Shown here: positions 28,407 to 37,000 of the stretch, in pieces
How positions within the stretch are numbered: position 1 is the first letter of the stretch
How the letters are laid out: every line of letters starts with the position of its first letter
Source: CAWGET01 sp963821715
GTDB lineage: Bacteria; Bacteroidota; Ignavibacteria; Ignavibacteriales; Melioribacteraceae
Direction of reading: 5' to 3'
Length of the DNA stretch: 64,000 nucleotides
Assembly (NCBI GenBank): GCA_963821715.1
Contig: CAWGET010000006.1
Span: 62,001-126,000, forward strand
Position numbers and translations under genes: made by a program
The notes under the pieces: model-generated
The model's input: the letters and a program-made list of their open reading frames with translations, nothing else
The model's database searches: none
What the model was told of the DNA's origin: nothing

Positions 28407-28708
28407 CGAACTGGAATCAAAAAACAGGACGCGAGACAACTTTCGATTTTACTTTAATTGCGAAGTTCGCTAAGAAGGCGCTAAGGTTGGAATGAAGTCG
28501 AATGGGCTTTTAAGATTTTATCCGTGATGATCAGTCGAATCCGTTAAATCAGCGCCTGTCTGACGCAGGCAGGTTCCAATTTTTGTTAAACGTCAGATGT
28601 CAGATGTTAAGAGGAAAAGCGAAACAGGCGAAACGGAAAATTCTTATTTTTAATTTTTTTTGTAATTATTCTTAATAATTCTTTTTTGCAATTTTTGTTG
28701 TAATAGTC
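28407..28708. repeat. 302-base convergent gap with a small palindrome
   Basis: Between the convergent Usp and binding-protein genes. It contains CCTGTCTGACGCAGGCAGG at 28555-28573 (eight-base arms, three-base loop, one wobble), and a GTTCGCTAAGAAGGCGCTAAGG-like stretch around 28465 of the kind scattered between genes in this phylum. CAGATG is also repeated twice near 28597. No coding frame is seen. Confidence 0.45.
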
Positions 28709-29617
28709 TTATCTCGAATAATATCTCTCCACGTTAAAACCGCGCAGCCAGTCATTAACTACAAACTGATTTTTTTCAATCCAGTTTTTTACACCTTCCT
28801 CGGGTCCGGTTCTCGAATATTGAATTTCATACATCAGAGTGTTTAGCTGGGATTTATTAAGTTTAAGTCTCGTTAGAAATTTGGTGACGATCGGAAAATC
28901 TTCGGTAAATCCTTTACGCACCACTGTATGAATAGTTTCCTCATTTCCGAAATTATTTTTCGGATCTTCTAAAAATTTCAAATTATATTTTGTAAACATC
29001 CAGTGAGGGATCCATCCGGTAACAACAACAGCATCTTTTTGAAGATAAGCTTTTTCCAGATTTTGCAGCATCTCTTTTTCACTGTAATTCTTTAATTGAA
29101 AGTTAAGACCATATGATTCTATTGCGTTTTGGGCGGCATCCATAATCCCGGCAGTCGTATCAATTCCGTAAATTATTTTTTTAGCGGAAGCAAGACCATT
29201 CAGTTCTTCAATTGAATTTATCTTTAAATACTCCGGCACTACTAATCCGGTTCTAGCGTTCTCGTAATTCACTCCGAGATCGGTCAACTCGCCTTTGTAT
29301 TTTTCATAATATTCTTTATGAGTTTCGGGAAGCCATACGTCGAGAAATGCGTCGTAACTGCCGGTTGCCACTAAAGAAAAAGCATCGTCAACGTCGGTCA
29401 TTTTTTTGTTAATTTCGTAATCGAGTTCATTTACCAAAAGCGCTTCCGCCAAATATGTCAGCGCAACGCCTTCAGCCCAATCCACATAAACTAAATTTAC
29501 TACCGCGTCTTTCTTTAAATCTGTTTTAGGTTTTTCTGTTCCGCACGAAACAAAGGTCAGAAAAAGAAACAGTACTGCAAGGAGAAAAATTCTCTTAAAT
29601 ATTTTTGTTATAATCAT
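28709..29617 (-). CDS. Glycine betaine-type ABC substrate-binding lipoprotein (OpuAC family)
   Basis: 302 aa. Leader IFLLAVLFLFLTFVSC ends in a lipobox cysteine at about residue 25. The binding domain shows VDWAEGVALTYLAEAL, DAFLDVWLPETHKEYY (the ligand tryptophan region), YGIDTTAGIMDAAQNAI and VVTGWIPHWMF, typical of OpuAC/ProX class proteins. No permease or ATPase gene is adjacent. Its start directly follows the stop of the haem-c membrane subunit, so it is the last gene of the TsdA-oxidase operon. That is odd: a substrate-binding protein in a respiratory operon could serve osmotic stress, or bind another quaternary compound or sulfur solute. The BCCT carrier gene converges on it. Confidence 0.85.
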   Translation of the reverse strand: MIITKIFKRIFLLAVLFLFLTFVSCGTEKPKTDLKKDAVVNLVYVDWAEGVALTYLAEALLVNELDYEINKKMTDVDDAFSLVATGSYDAFLDVWLPETHKEYYEKYKGELTDLGVNYENARTGLVVPEYLKINSIEELNGLASAKKIIYGIDTTAGIMDAAQNAIESYGLNFQLKNYSEKEMLQNLEKAYLQKDAVVVTGWIPHWMFTKYNLKFLEDPKNNFGNEETIHTVVRKGFTEDFPIVTKFLTRLKLNKSQLNTLMYEIQYSRTGPEEGVKNWIEKNQFVVNDWLRGFNVERYYSR

Positions 29618-31183
29618 TTATTCTACTCTTTTCTCCTGAAGAATATTTACCAATCCCCATCTAACATCTTCCGGTAATTCTTTGAAAGAAACCATCATAG
29701 TGCCGTTGTATCCATTCGTAATTACTTCAAACGTTCTTTCCGGAGTAAGGGAATATTGACTGAAATCAGGAGGAGGAGGTATTAATCCTCGTCCTAGTTT
29801 TGTATCTCCCTTTCCGTCGGCTCCGTGACAAGAACTGCATGTTTCGGCATAATTCTTAGCCGCGGCTGTTCTTGCTTCTCCGGAAACTTGACGTGCAGGA
29901 TCGGGTTTTCCAATCATCTTAAAGTTTAAGTTAAGATATTCCATCAAATCGTCAAGTTCATTATCGAGATAAAATGTAAAATACGGCATTCCGGTCCCAT
30001 CAACTCCGTGTTTTAATTGCTGATATAAATAAGCCTTTGTAGTTTTTACAGAATTGATTTTTTCGGGCGGGATTATAAGATATTTAGCTTCTTCGCCGTT
30101 TCCGCTGCCGTCTAATCCATGGCAAAAGCTGCAGCTGTTCGCATAAATCGTTTCTGCATTATCATAAACCGTATTTAATTTTTCCTGATAATTTGCCAGC
30201 GCAACATCCCGGTATTTATCCACAGCCGGCCCATATTTATTTTCCGTAATTTGAAGCTCAGATTGAACTGAACTGAATCCTTTATACTGTAGAATTTGAC
30301 GCGTGAGCAGCATTGGAAGTAAAACGATGAGCAAAATAACCACCACTGTTTTGCTGTTAAGGTTTTCGTGTTTGCCATACTCATCAATTACATACCAGAG
30401 GAAAATCAGCGCGGCCAAAATTCCAATGAATAGAGTTATGTAAGTTTTAAGATCAAACTTTTCAAGTACAGTGGCAAGCAATATAATGCCGACAATAATT
30501 TGGAAAAGCAGCCCAACTATCGTCCACTTTATAAGACTATCTTTCTTCTCCTTCTCTCTTCTTGTAGAAAAGAAGAAATGGAATGCAGCGCCGAATACAA
30601 TTGCCGCTCCGATTACGTGAAGATACCGAAACAGCCAGTGAACTGTGAGCGCTCCAAATATTTGATTTCCGTTATTAATTATTTCGGTCCAGCTTTCACT
30701 TCTTTCCGCCGTTGAAAGAACAGCTACAAAAATTCCAGGTACAATCAGTAAAAAGAAAAGCGAAATAATTCCGCCGGGAAGGTTTATCCTGTTGAGCTTA
30801 TTCCGTTTATGTCCGAGAGCGTCGAATGATAAAAAGGCGATGATAAGAAAGACAATAATTAACATCCAATAATCAGCAAAAATTGTAACTCCCATAAAAA
30901 ACGGAACGGTATATCCGACCTGGATAAGCAGAAGTGCCGCAACACCGATAACAACCGCAATACTTTTATGCGCCAAGAATGTTTTTAAAATTTCTTTGAA
31001 CCAAGGCAGCTCAATCGGTTCACCGCGATACCATGTTGCCACAAAATAATAAACAGAAAGGATTGCGGTACCGATTAGTAAAAGCACAAAAATAAAATGC
31101 AGAGAAAAAGCAAGAAAAAGCAAGAAGTCCAAAAGTCCCTTAGAGATAGGAGGATCGATAAGAAGATCGCGTAATGCATTCAT
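29618..31183 (-). CDS. Membrane subunit with two C-terminal c-haem domains (bd-like oxidase partner)
   Basis: 521 aa. About eight hydrophobic segments in the first 310 residues, then two cytochrome c domains with CSFCH (351-355) and CSSCH (449-453), each with the GxDGxGxG loop and a likely methionine ligand. The membrane half has no clear quinol loop or haem-copper motif; HWLFRYLHVIGAAIVFGAAFHF carries several histidines suited to b-haem. It overlaps the cydA-like gene by one base, so the two probably form a complex: this protein would collect electrons from a soluble or periplasmic cytochrome and pass them on. Similar bd-superfamily oxygen reductases with haem-c extensions have been described; assignment to a named subfamily is not possible here. 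Confidence 0.75.
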   Translation of the reverse strand: MNALRDLLIDPPISKGLLDFLLFLAFSLHFIFVLLLIGTAILSVYYFVATWYRGEPIELPWFKEILKTFLAHKSIAVVIGVAALLLIQVGYTVPFFMGVTIFADYWMLIIVFLIIAFLSFDALGHKRNKLNRINLPGGIISLFFLLIVPGIFVAVLSTAERSESWTEIINNGNQIFGALTVHWLFRYLHVIGAAIVFGAAFHFFFSTRREKEKKDSLIKWTIVGLLFQIIVGIILLATVLEKFDLKTYITLFIGILAALIFLWYVIDEYGKHENLNSKTVVVILLIVLLPMLLTRQILQYKGFSSVQSELQITENKYGPAVDKYRDVALANYQEKLNTVYDNAETIYANSCSFCHGLDGSGNGEEAKYLIIPPEKINSVKTTKAYLYQQLKHGVDGTGMPYFTFYLDNELDDLMEYLNLNFKMIGKPDPARQVSGEARTAAAKNYAETCSSCHGADGKGDTKLGRGLIPPPPDFSQYSLTPERTFEVITNGYNGTMMVSFKELPEDVRWGLVNILQEKRVE

Positions 31184-32559
31184 TATTTTCCTCCTTTCTT
31201 AATTTTAATATCATTCTGAATAAACCTGCTCGGAGCCTGTAATTCAATTTCGTCATTTGCAAGGCGGTAAATAAATTCCGAAACAATTCGCTGTTCCTGG
31301 CGCGATCCCGAGAATGGCGGCATAAACGGAACCATTTTGTGACTGTTTCCAACAATCACAAAAATTCCGTCGCGTGATCTTCCTTTAACTCTCGCTTTTA
31401 TATCGTTCAATCCGTCAATCGTATGGCAAACGGCGCAATTTTTTCCGAATAGATATAATCCCTGACTCGCAACATTGTTGCCGTCTGTTAACTTATCAAA
31501 CCAATAAGAATTTACAACCGTTCCCTCTTCTTCTAACATAGGAGTTTCTTTAAGCAGTATCTGATTTGCGTACATATAGCCCGGCATCAAATAAGGTCCT
31601 CGTATAAATTCTCTAACACGTTCAAATTCTGTAACGAAAAGCATAGCTAAAATTGCAGCCGGAATTACAAAAACTTTACTCAAACCGATTCTTCCCGTAA
31701 AAGCCATAACCGCAAAAATTATTAAAAAGATTAATGCCGCTATGTTAATTATCCAAAACATTGTAGTGTATTGAGAAAGGTGCGATGTTAAGACTGAAAA
31801 AACAGCATGTGTTTTGAAAGTTGAAGGGACTACCGAGAAATACCATATGGTGGCTAAGAGCCAAACACCCAGCGCAATCAATCCAATCACACCGAATTTT
31901 TTTAAAGCTTCTTTTTTAAAGACAGGATCTCGTTTGGTGAACATCAAATAAGAAATTGTAAAAACCGAACCGAGGAAGAAAGCAAATCCGAAGCGGACAA
32001 AAAGCTGGGGAAGAAAAGAAGGATTAAAAAATGCATTCCAAAAACTTTGATCCCACGGCCAGCCGTCGGAGGTTAACATAAATCCCAAAATTCCTGTAAT
32101 TAAAACTCCGGACATCATAGCAAGAGCCGTATAAAAGAACGCCAGATTAATATGCGCCTTTTTCTTTCTTTCACTCCACTTATCCCAAAGAAAATAATAG
32201 ATCAAAATCACAATAACTTCCGAGGTGAATACTGCCCATTCAATAAACCAGGGCCAGAAAAAAACACGAAGCATATTACCGGTTCCGCGCGGAGCAAGCG
32301 CGCTTATAGTAAACCAAATCCCGACTCCGGTAACCGCACCAACTCCGGTAATAATTATAATCAAGGGACGAATAAAATCCCTGGCAAAAGTTTCCCAATG
32401 AATAGATTTGTGTTTGAATCCCATCCATTCGGAGTATGCCACCATAGTAAATGCTCCGATTGCCAATCCATGACTAATGATTACATGAATTACGGCATCG
32501 AGCGCGATGGTCATTCCGTTTCCTAAATAAGGAACCTGATATATTGGAAAATCAATCAT
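31183..32559 (-). CDS. Cytochrome bd-like oxidase subunit I with C-terminal c-haem
   Basis: 458 aa. Nine or so membrane segments resemble CydA: an early histidine pair (H25, H30) in VIHVIISHGLAIG, VTGVGIWFTIS, FFWPWFIEWAVFTSE and DGWPWDQSFWNAFFNP, which parallels the GRQPW-like region. The long periplasmic Q-loop of quinol-oxidising CydA is absent; instead the C-terminus has a cytochrome c motif CAVCH (375-379) with methionines at about 409 and 413 as possible ligands. This suggests electrons come from cytochrome c and not quinol. It follows the TsdA-like gene by 45 bases and overlaps the diheme subunit. Family resemblance is moderate and was judged by eye. Confidence 0.75.
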   Translation of the reverse strand: MIDFPIYQVPYLGNGMTIALDAVIHVIISHGLAIGAFTMVAYSEWMGFKHKSIHWETFARDFIRPLIIIITGVGAVTGVGIWFTISALAPRGTGNMLRVFFWPWFIEWAVFTSEVIVILIYYFLWDKWSERKKKAHINLAFFYTALAMMSGVLITGILGFMLTSDGWPWDQSFWNAFFNPSFLPQLFVRFGFAFFLGSVFTISYLMFTKRDPVFKKEALKKFGVIGLIALGVWLLATIWYFSVVPSTFKTHAVFSVLTSHLSQYTTMFWIINIAALIFLIIFAVMAFTGRIGLSKVFVIPAAILAMLFVTEFERVREFIRGPYLMPGYMYANQILLKETPMLEEEGTVVNSYWFDKLTDGNNVASQGLYLFGKNCAVCHTIDGLNDIKARVKGRSRDGIFVIVGNSHKMVPFMPPFSGSRQEQRIVSEFIYRLANDEIELQAPSRFIQNDIKIKKGGK

Positions 32560-32604
32560 TTGATATTATCCTTTTATTAAGATTACCATTGATCATCATC
32601 ATTT

Positions 32605-33444
32605 TTATTTTGCCGTAAAATGGGGTCTCGGCTGAATGGTTGCATAAGCGGCTACATCTAATGCCTCTTCCTTGGTTAAGTAAGCGTTATCCTTCGGCAT
32701 ATAGAGGTATGCAAATGCCGACATATTTTTAATCTTTGACATTCCGGCGCCGTCGTTGAAAGATCCCGGTCCCCAAACCGGCGGAGCAATCATTGTACCG
32801 TGCCCGTCCTGTCCATGACACGGTGAGCAAACATTTGCCCAGACTTTCTTGCCGGCTTCTTTATTCGGTTCATGGTCACTTTCAATTTGGCGCAATCCAA
32901 GCCATGGTATATCGGCATAGATCGGCACTCCGCGCGAAATCCAGTGATAGTATGTCATCAAACCCGCCATTTCTTTAGATCCATGAGGTAAAGCTTTCCC
33001 ATTCATGCTTCTTTCAAAACATCCTTGCGACCGCGTCTCCAAATCGGCTGTAAAATCTTGGCGGCTTCTGAATTTCGGATATTTGGCAGCTACACCAACT
33101 AGGGATAATGTGGCGATAGATCTGCCCGCATCAAAATGACAATTTGTACAGTTAAGCTCGTTTCCAACATACTCACCGGCATATTCCTGAGTATTCATTA
33201 CTATATTATACCCCAGAATAACCGCGTCCCGTATATCATCCGGAGCTTCGTCCAAAGGAGGAGGATTAAATACATATGTTTCTTTGTAAGAAGTAAGACC
33301 AATATTCGCCGTAGTATCGGTTACGGCAATCGCCGGTTCCGAAGCGTCTACTATACCGCTAAAAACCAGGGATACAACTGAACCGACAACTGCCACTATA
33401 AAAACAATTATCAGTATGAATTTATACTCTCTTTTTTCTTCCAT
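32605..33444 (-). CDS. tsdA: TsdA-like diheme thiosulfate dehydrogenase, membrane anchored
   Basis: 279 aa. One membrane anchor (residues 8-30), then two cytochrome c domains: CTNCH (99-103) and CSPCH (206-210). Between them is SQGCFERSMNGKALP with C142, the position of the unusual cysteine ligand to haem 1 in TsdA enzymes that oxidise thiosulfate to tetrathionate (or the reverse). The block FRSRQDFTADLETR and EMAGLMTYYHWIS also fit the family. The N-terminal anchor replaces the usual cleaved signal peptide. AGGGCGG precedes the ATG. It is the first gene of an operon with two haem-c membrane proteins, so an electron route from thiosulfate to oxygen is suggested. Confidence 0.85.
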   Translation of the reverse strand: MEEKREYKFILIIVFIVAVVGSVVSLVFSGIVDASEPAIAVTDTTANIGLTSYKETYVFNPPPLDEAPDDIRDAVILGYNIVMNTQEYAGEYVGNELNCTNCHFDAGRSIATLSLVGVAAKYPKFRSRQDFTADLETRSQGCFERSMNGKALPHGSKEMAGLMTYYHWISRGVPIYADIPWLGLRQIESDHEPNKEAGKKVWANVCSPCHGQDGHGTMIAPPVWGPGSFNDGAGMSKIKNMSAFAYLYMPKDNAYLTKEEALDVAAYATIQPRPHFTAK

Positions 33445-33868
33445 CTTACCGCCCTCTAGCTTGGTATTTAAGATATTGTACTCTTGTTATATAAAATAAC
33501 ATAAAAAATAGTTTTAATAATAACAAACAGTTTTTATATGAGAATAATTTTTTTTATTAAAATATTTCGCCGACAATTTCATAGAAGGAAGGTTAAAGAT
33601 TAAAGTAAATTATATTTTAGAATTGTACGGACGGTGAAAAATTTTACTTGTTCAGAAAGGTATACTGATAATGTATGTATTTGAGCAAGATGAATTATAA
33701 ATGATTCGGAAATGCGGAGACTTTCGGTAAAGAAAACACGAAAGAAAAAAGTAAAGAGATGGTTAGCTTATTTATTTGGTAGAGAACACTTCAATAAAAT
33801 GTTATATCATGTTTTCAAAATTCAACTGGGTTTTAATTTTTCTGTTAGTACTGCTATTTATATAGAAG
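33445..33868 (-). other. 424-base gap between tRNA-Arg and the tsdA gene
   Basis: Apart from the promoter-operator near 33485-33526 I see no gene. The plus-strand open stretch across 33712-34083 runs through the tRNA and has no ribosome site, so it is not counted as coding. Confidence 0.5.
33485..33526 (-). promoter_or_regulatory. Candidate promoter and operator of the thiosulfate-oxidase operon
   Basis: On the minus strand TTGTTA (33521-33526) and TATGTT (33498-33503) have 17-base spacing. A perfect inverted repeat TGTTAT-N5-ATAACA (33485-33501) covers the -10 and the likely start point, about 41 bases before the tsdA ATG. The region is AT-rich, so chance is possible. Confidence 0.4.
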
Positions 33869-33940
33869 TACCCCCGGCAGGAATCGAACCTGCGCGCGCG
33901 GTTCCGGAAACCGCCGCTCTATCCACTGAGCTACGGGGGC
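33869..33940 (-). tRNA. tRNA-Arg (anticodon CCG)
   Basis: Read from 33940 the strand gives GCCCCCG, then TA, the D-arm GCTC...GAGC, an anticodon stem GCGGT/ACCGC with loop TTCCGGA (anticodon CCG), a four-base variable loop and a T-arm GCAGG-TTCGATT-CCTGC. The acceptor closes with CGGGGG, a G-U pair at the end and A as discriminator. No CCA is encoded. The D-loop is short but usable. Confidence 0.93.
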
Positions 33941-33973
33941 AAATCAAAAACATGTTTTCAAAAAAACGTAAGA

Positions 33974-34792
33974 TTAAATATAATTATTTATCCCGGTCAA
34001 CTCTTCGCTTATTTTCCAAAACTTTTTACGAAGATTTTCATCGAGCGAATCGGAAGAAGATTTTCTTTCCTCTTTTGAGATAAAATATTTTCCCGAAACT
34101 TTTTTTACTTCATCAGAGATTGCAAGATAGACAATTGTTTCCGCTCCTTTTTGGGGATCGGAACCACCGCCGCCAAAAGATTCGCGAAGCAGCTTGGTGT
34201 TTATTACTCCCGGATGAAGTGCGTTTACTGTGATATTCTTCCCGGATAATCTTTCCGCAAGTTCATAAGTAAAAAATAAATTACCAAGTTTGGAAAGCGC
34301 ATAAGCCGAATATCCGCCGTAACTTTTTTCTCCTTGTAAATTTTCAAAATCGAGAGAAGCGCTTTGGTGCACCATCGAACTTACATTTATTATCCGCGCG
34401 GATTCAGATTTTTGCAGAAGCGGTAATAATTCATACGTCAATAAAAACGGCGCAAGATGATTGACCGCAAAAGTATATTCAATATTATCTGCTGTCAATC
34501 TTCTTTCCTTTTGGTAAGTGCCGGCGTTGTTAATCAACACATCAATCCGGTTGTATTTTGATATTAATTCTTCGGCGCCGTTTCGTATTGCACTTTGCGA
34601 AGCTAGGTCGAACTCAATAGAATCGAGATCCGCATAGGTAATTTTTCTGCGGATCTCTTCAATCGTTGTTTCTATTTTATTTTTACTTCTGCCGTGCAGA
34701 ATAATTTTATGATTTTCTTCTGCTAATTCAAATGCGGCTTGCTTTCCTATTCCGTCCGTTGCACCGGTAATTAAAATGATTTTCTTTTGCAT
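33974..34792 (-). CDS. Short-chain dehydrogenase/reductase, retinol-dehydrogenase-like
   Basis: 272 aa from the ATG at 34792, which overlaps the peptidase stop as TGATG. The NAD(P) motif is ITGATDGIGK, then INNAGTY, the serine in INVSSMVHQS and YxxxK in YSAYALSKLGNL. The late HPGVINTKLLRE and a C-terminal region without membrane spans match the 'WW-domain oxidoreductase / retinol dehydrogenase-like' SDR group. Substrate unknown. Its coupling to an M3 peptidase gene is probably positional only. Confidence 0.9.
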   Translation of the reverse strand: MQKKIILITGATDGIGKQAAFELAEENHKIILHGRSKNKIETTIEEIRRKITYADLDSIEFDLASQSAIRNGAEELISKYNRIDVLINNAGTYQKERRLTADNIEYTFAVNHLAPFLLTYELLPLLQKSESARIINVSSMVHQSASLDFENLQGEKSYGGYSAYALSKLGNLFFTYELAERLSGKNITVNALHPGVINTKLLRESFGGGGSDPQKGAETIVYLAISDEVKKVSGKYFISKEERKSSSDSLDENLRKKFWKISEELTGINNYI

Positions 34793-36906
34793 CACGATCC
34801 GGTTTTTAATCCTCGTCGTTCGAGCAGCGGATCGATCTTCGGTTCCGAGCCTCTGAACTTTTTATATAATTCCATCGGTTCTTCCGTTCCGCCTTTTTCC
34901 AATATATTTTCCCTGAAAGCCTGTGCGGTTTCGCGGTCAAAAATTCCGTTCTCCTTAAATGCTTCAAACGCGTCTGCGTCCAGAACTTCAGCCCAGATGT
35001 AGCTGTAATATCCGGCGCTGTAGCCGCTGGAAAATATATGATTATAATTCGTGGTTCTGTATCTTACAACAATTTCCGGAATAAGCCCGATGTTATTGAG
35101 CGAAGTTGTCTCAAATTCATTTACTTTAATATTGTCCACATTATTAAGCGTATGCCAATCCATATCGAGAAAAGCCGCCGCTAAAAATTCTACAGTCGCA
35201 AATCCCTGGTTGAAATGTTCCGAAGCTTTAATCTTGTCGATCAACTCGTCAGGAATCGGCTCGCCTGTTTCATAATGCTTTGCGTATCGTTTCATAACCT
35301 CCGGATGTGAACCCCAGTTTTCCATAATCTGCGAAGGCAGTTCAACAAAGTCCCGTGATACCGCGGTTCCGGAAAGCGATTCATATTTTACTTTGGACAG
35401 CAAACCGTGTAATGCGTGGCCAAATTCGTGGAACAGCGTCAAGGCTTCATCATAGCTTAACAGTGATGGTTTATCCCCGGTCGGTTTGGAAAAATTTCCT
35501 ACGTTAAAAATAACAGGAGTTATCATTTCTCCGTTCTTTATAGATTGCTTTCTATAGGAATTCATCCAGGCGCCGCCGCGTTTGCTTTCACGCGGAAAAT
35601 AATCTGTGTATAAAATTCCGATGTGGCTTCCGTCGGCTTCTTGCAACTCAAAAACTTCAACGTCAGGATGATACTTCGGAATATCATCCCGCTTTATAAA
35701 TTGAATTCCATATAATTTAGTCGCGGTTTCAAATGCTCCATCCCGTACATTTTCCAGCTTAAAATAAGGACGCAATTCTTTTTCGTCCAAATCAAATTTT
35801 TCTTTCTTCACTTTCTCGGAGTAATACCACCAATCCCACGGCTGTAATTTGAAATCGTTTCCTTCCTTTTCAATCATTGCCTGCAAGTCAGCAGCTTCAT
35901 TTTTTGCAACCTTCAGAGCGGGCGCCCAGACTTTATTCAGAAGATCATAAACATTCTCGGCATTTTTGGCCATCCTGTCTTCGAGCACATAATCCGCGTG
36001 CGTATCGTATCCTAACAAATTTGCTTTCTCAATTCTCAAAGCAAGTATTTTTTTAATGATCTCCTTCGTGTCGTTTTCGTTCTCATTATCTCCACGGTTG
36101 ATGTAAGCCTTAAATATTTTTTCGCGAAGATCTCGTTTATCGGAATATTGAAGGAACGGAATAAAGCTCGGCTTCTGAAGTGTAAAAACCCATTTGCCTT
36201 CCAATTCTTCAGCCGCTGCTTCCTCAGCTGCCATGGAAATTACAGATTCGGGGAGTCCTGAAAGATTTGCTTTATCTTCAATGATTAATTTAAAATCGTT
36301 ATTTTCATTTAGAAGATTTTCCCCAAACTGAAGGCTCAGCATCGAAAGTTCTTCGTTAATTTTTCGGAGTTCCCCTTTTTCTTCTTCATTAAGATTTGCT
36401 CCGTTACGGACGAAACTTTTGTATGTTTCATCGAGTAATCTTTCTTCCTCGTCGGTAAGATTAAAAGCTTTTTTATTTTGATGAACGGCTTTAATTCTTT
36501 CGAACAATTTTTCATTCAATAAAATATCGTCGCTGCTTTTGGAAAGAAGCGGAGAAACATCTTTAGCAATTTGCTGAAGTTCGTCGTTTGTATTTGCGGA
36601 TAGGAGATTGTAAAAAACGCCGGAGACCTTATCTAATAATGCGCCGCTGTATTCAAGCGCTTCAATGGTATTTTCGAAAGTCGCGTCTGTGTTATTATTA
36701 ACAATTGAATCAATTTCATTTTGCTGCTCGGCAATTCCTTCCTTAAACGCGGGAAGAAAATGCTCTTCTTCAATTTCATTAAAAGGAGGAACCCGGAACG
36801 GAGTATCAAATTCCGTTAAGAGCGGATTTTCTTTTTGACCAGTAAAAATAGTATAAGCTGTCAGAACAACACCCAAGATTAAAATTACAAATATGGTTTT
36901 TTTCAT
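34792..36906 (-). CDS. M3 family metallopeptidase, Dcp/oligopeptidase-like
   Basis: 704 aa. Zinc site HEFGHALHG at 493-501 (H493, E494, H497) with the third ligand E522 in SRDFVELPSQ, the exact M3 layout. Also IYTDYFPRESKRGGAWMN (shifted by one residue in wording but present near 432-448) and YSYIWAEVLDADAFEAF are typical of peptidyl-dipeptidase Dcp. The N-terminus has one hydrophobic segment (residues 4-21) without a clear cleavage or lipobox, so the enzyme is probably anchored facing the periplasm. It removes dipeptides or cuts short peptides. It is the first gene of a two-gene unit with the SDR. Confidence 0.92.
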   Translation of the reverse strand: MKKTIFVILILGVVLTAYTIFTGQKENPLLTEFDTPFRVPPFNEIEEEHFLPAFKEGIAEQQNEIDSIVNNNTDATFENTIEALEYSGALLDKVSGVFYNLLSANTNDELQQIAKDVSPLLSKSSDDILLNEKLFERIKAVHQNKKAFNLTDEEERLLDETYKSFVRNGANLNEEEKGELRKINEELSMLSLQFGENLLNENNDFKLIIEDKANLSGLPESVISMAAEEAAAEELEGKWVFTLQKPSFIPFLQYSDKRDLREKIFKAYINRGDNENENDTKEIIKKILALRIEKANLLGYDTHADYVLEDRMAKNAENVYDLLNKVWAPALKVAKNEAADLQAMIEKEGNDFKLQPWDWWYYSEKVKKEKFDLDEKELRPYFKLENVRDGAFETATKLYGIQFIKRDDIPKYHPDVEVFELQEADGSHIGILYTDYFPRESKRGGAWMNSYRKQSIKNGEMITPVIFNVGNFSKPTGDKPSLLSYDEALTLFHEFGHALHGLLSKVKYESLSGTAVSRDFVELPSQIMENWGSHPEVMKRYAKHYETGEPIPDELIDKIKASEHFNQGFATVEFLAAAFLDMDWHTLNNVDNIKVNEFETTSLNNIGLIPEIVVRYRTTNYNHIFSSGYSAGYYSYIWAEVLDADAFEAFKENGIFDRETAQAFRENILEKGGTEEPMELYKKFRGSEPKIDPLLERRGLKTGS

Positions 36907-37000
36907 TTTATTCCTGTTTCAAATGTAAGAATTATTTTGATTCAAAAAATAAAAAAATATGAATGAAAATTAAGGATAAAAAGAGATAACCTGAAAAAAA

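Noticed and set aside
33712..34083. 123-codon plus-strand frame
   Set aside because: It runs straight through the tRNA and the end of the SDR gene, with no ribosome site; antisense chance frame.
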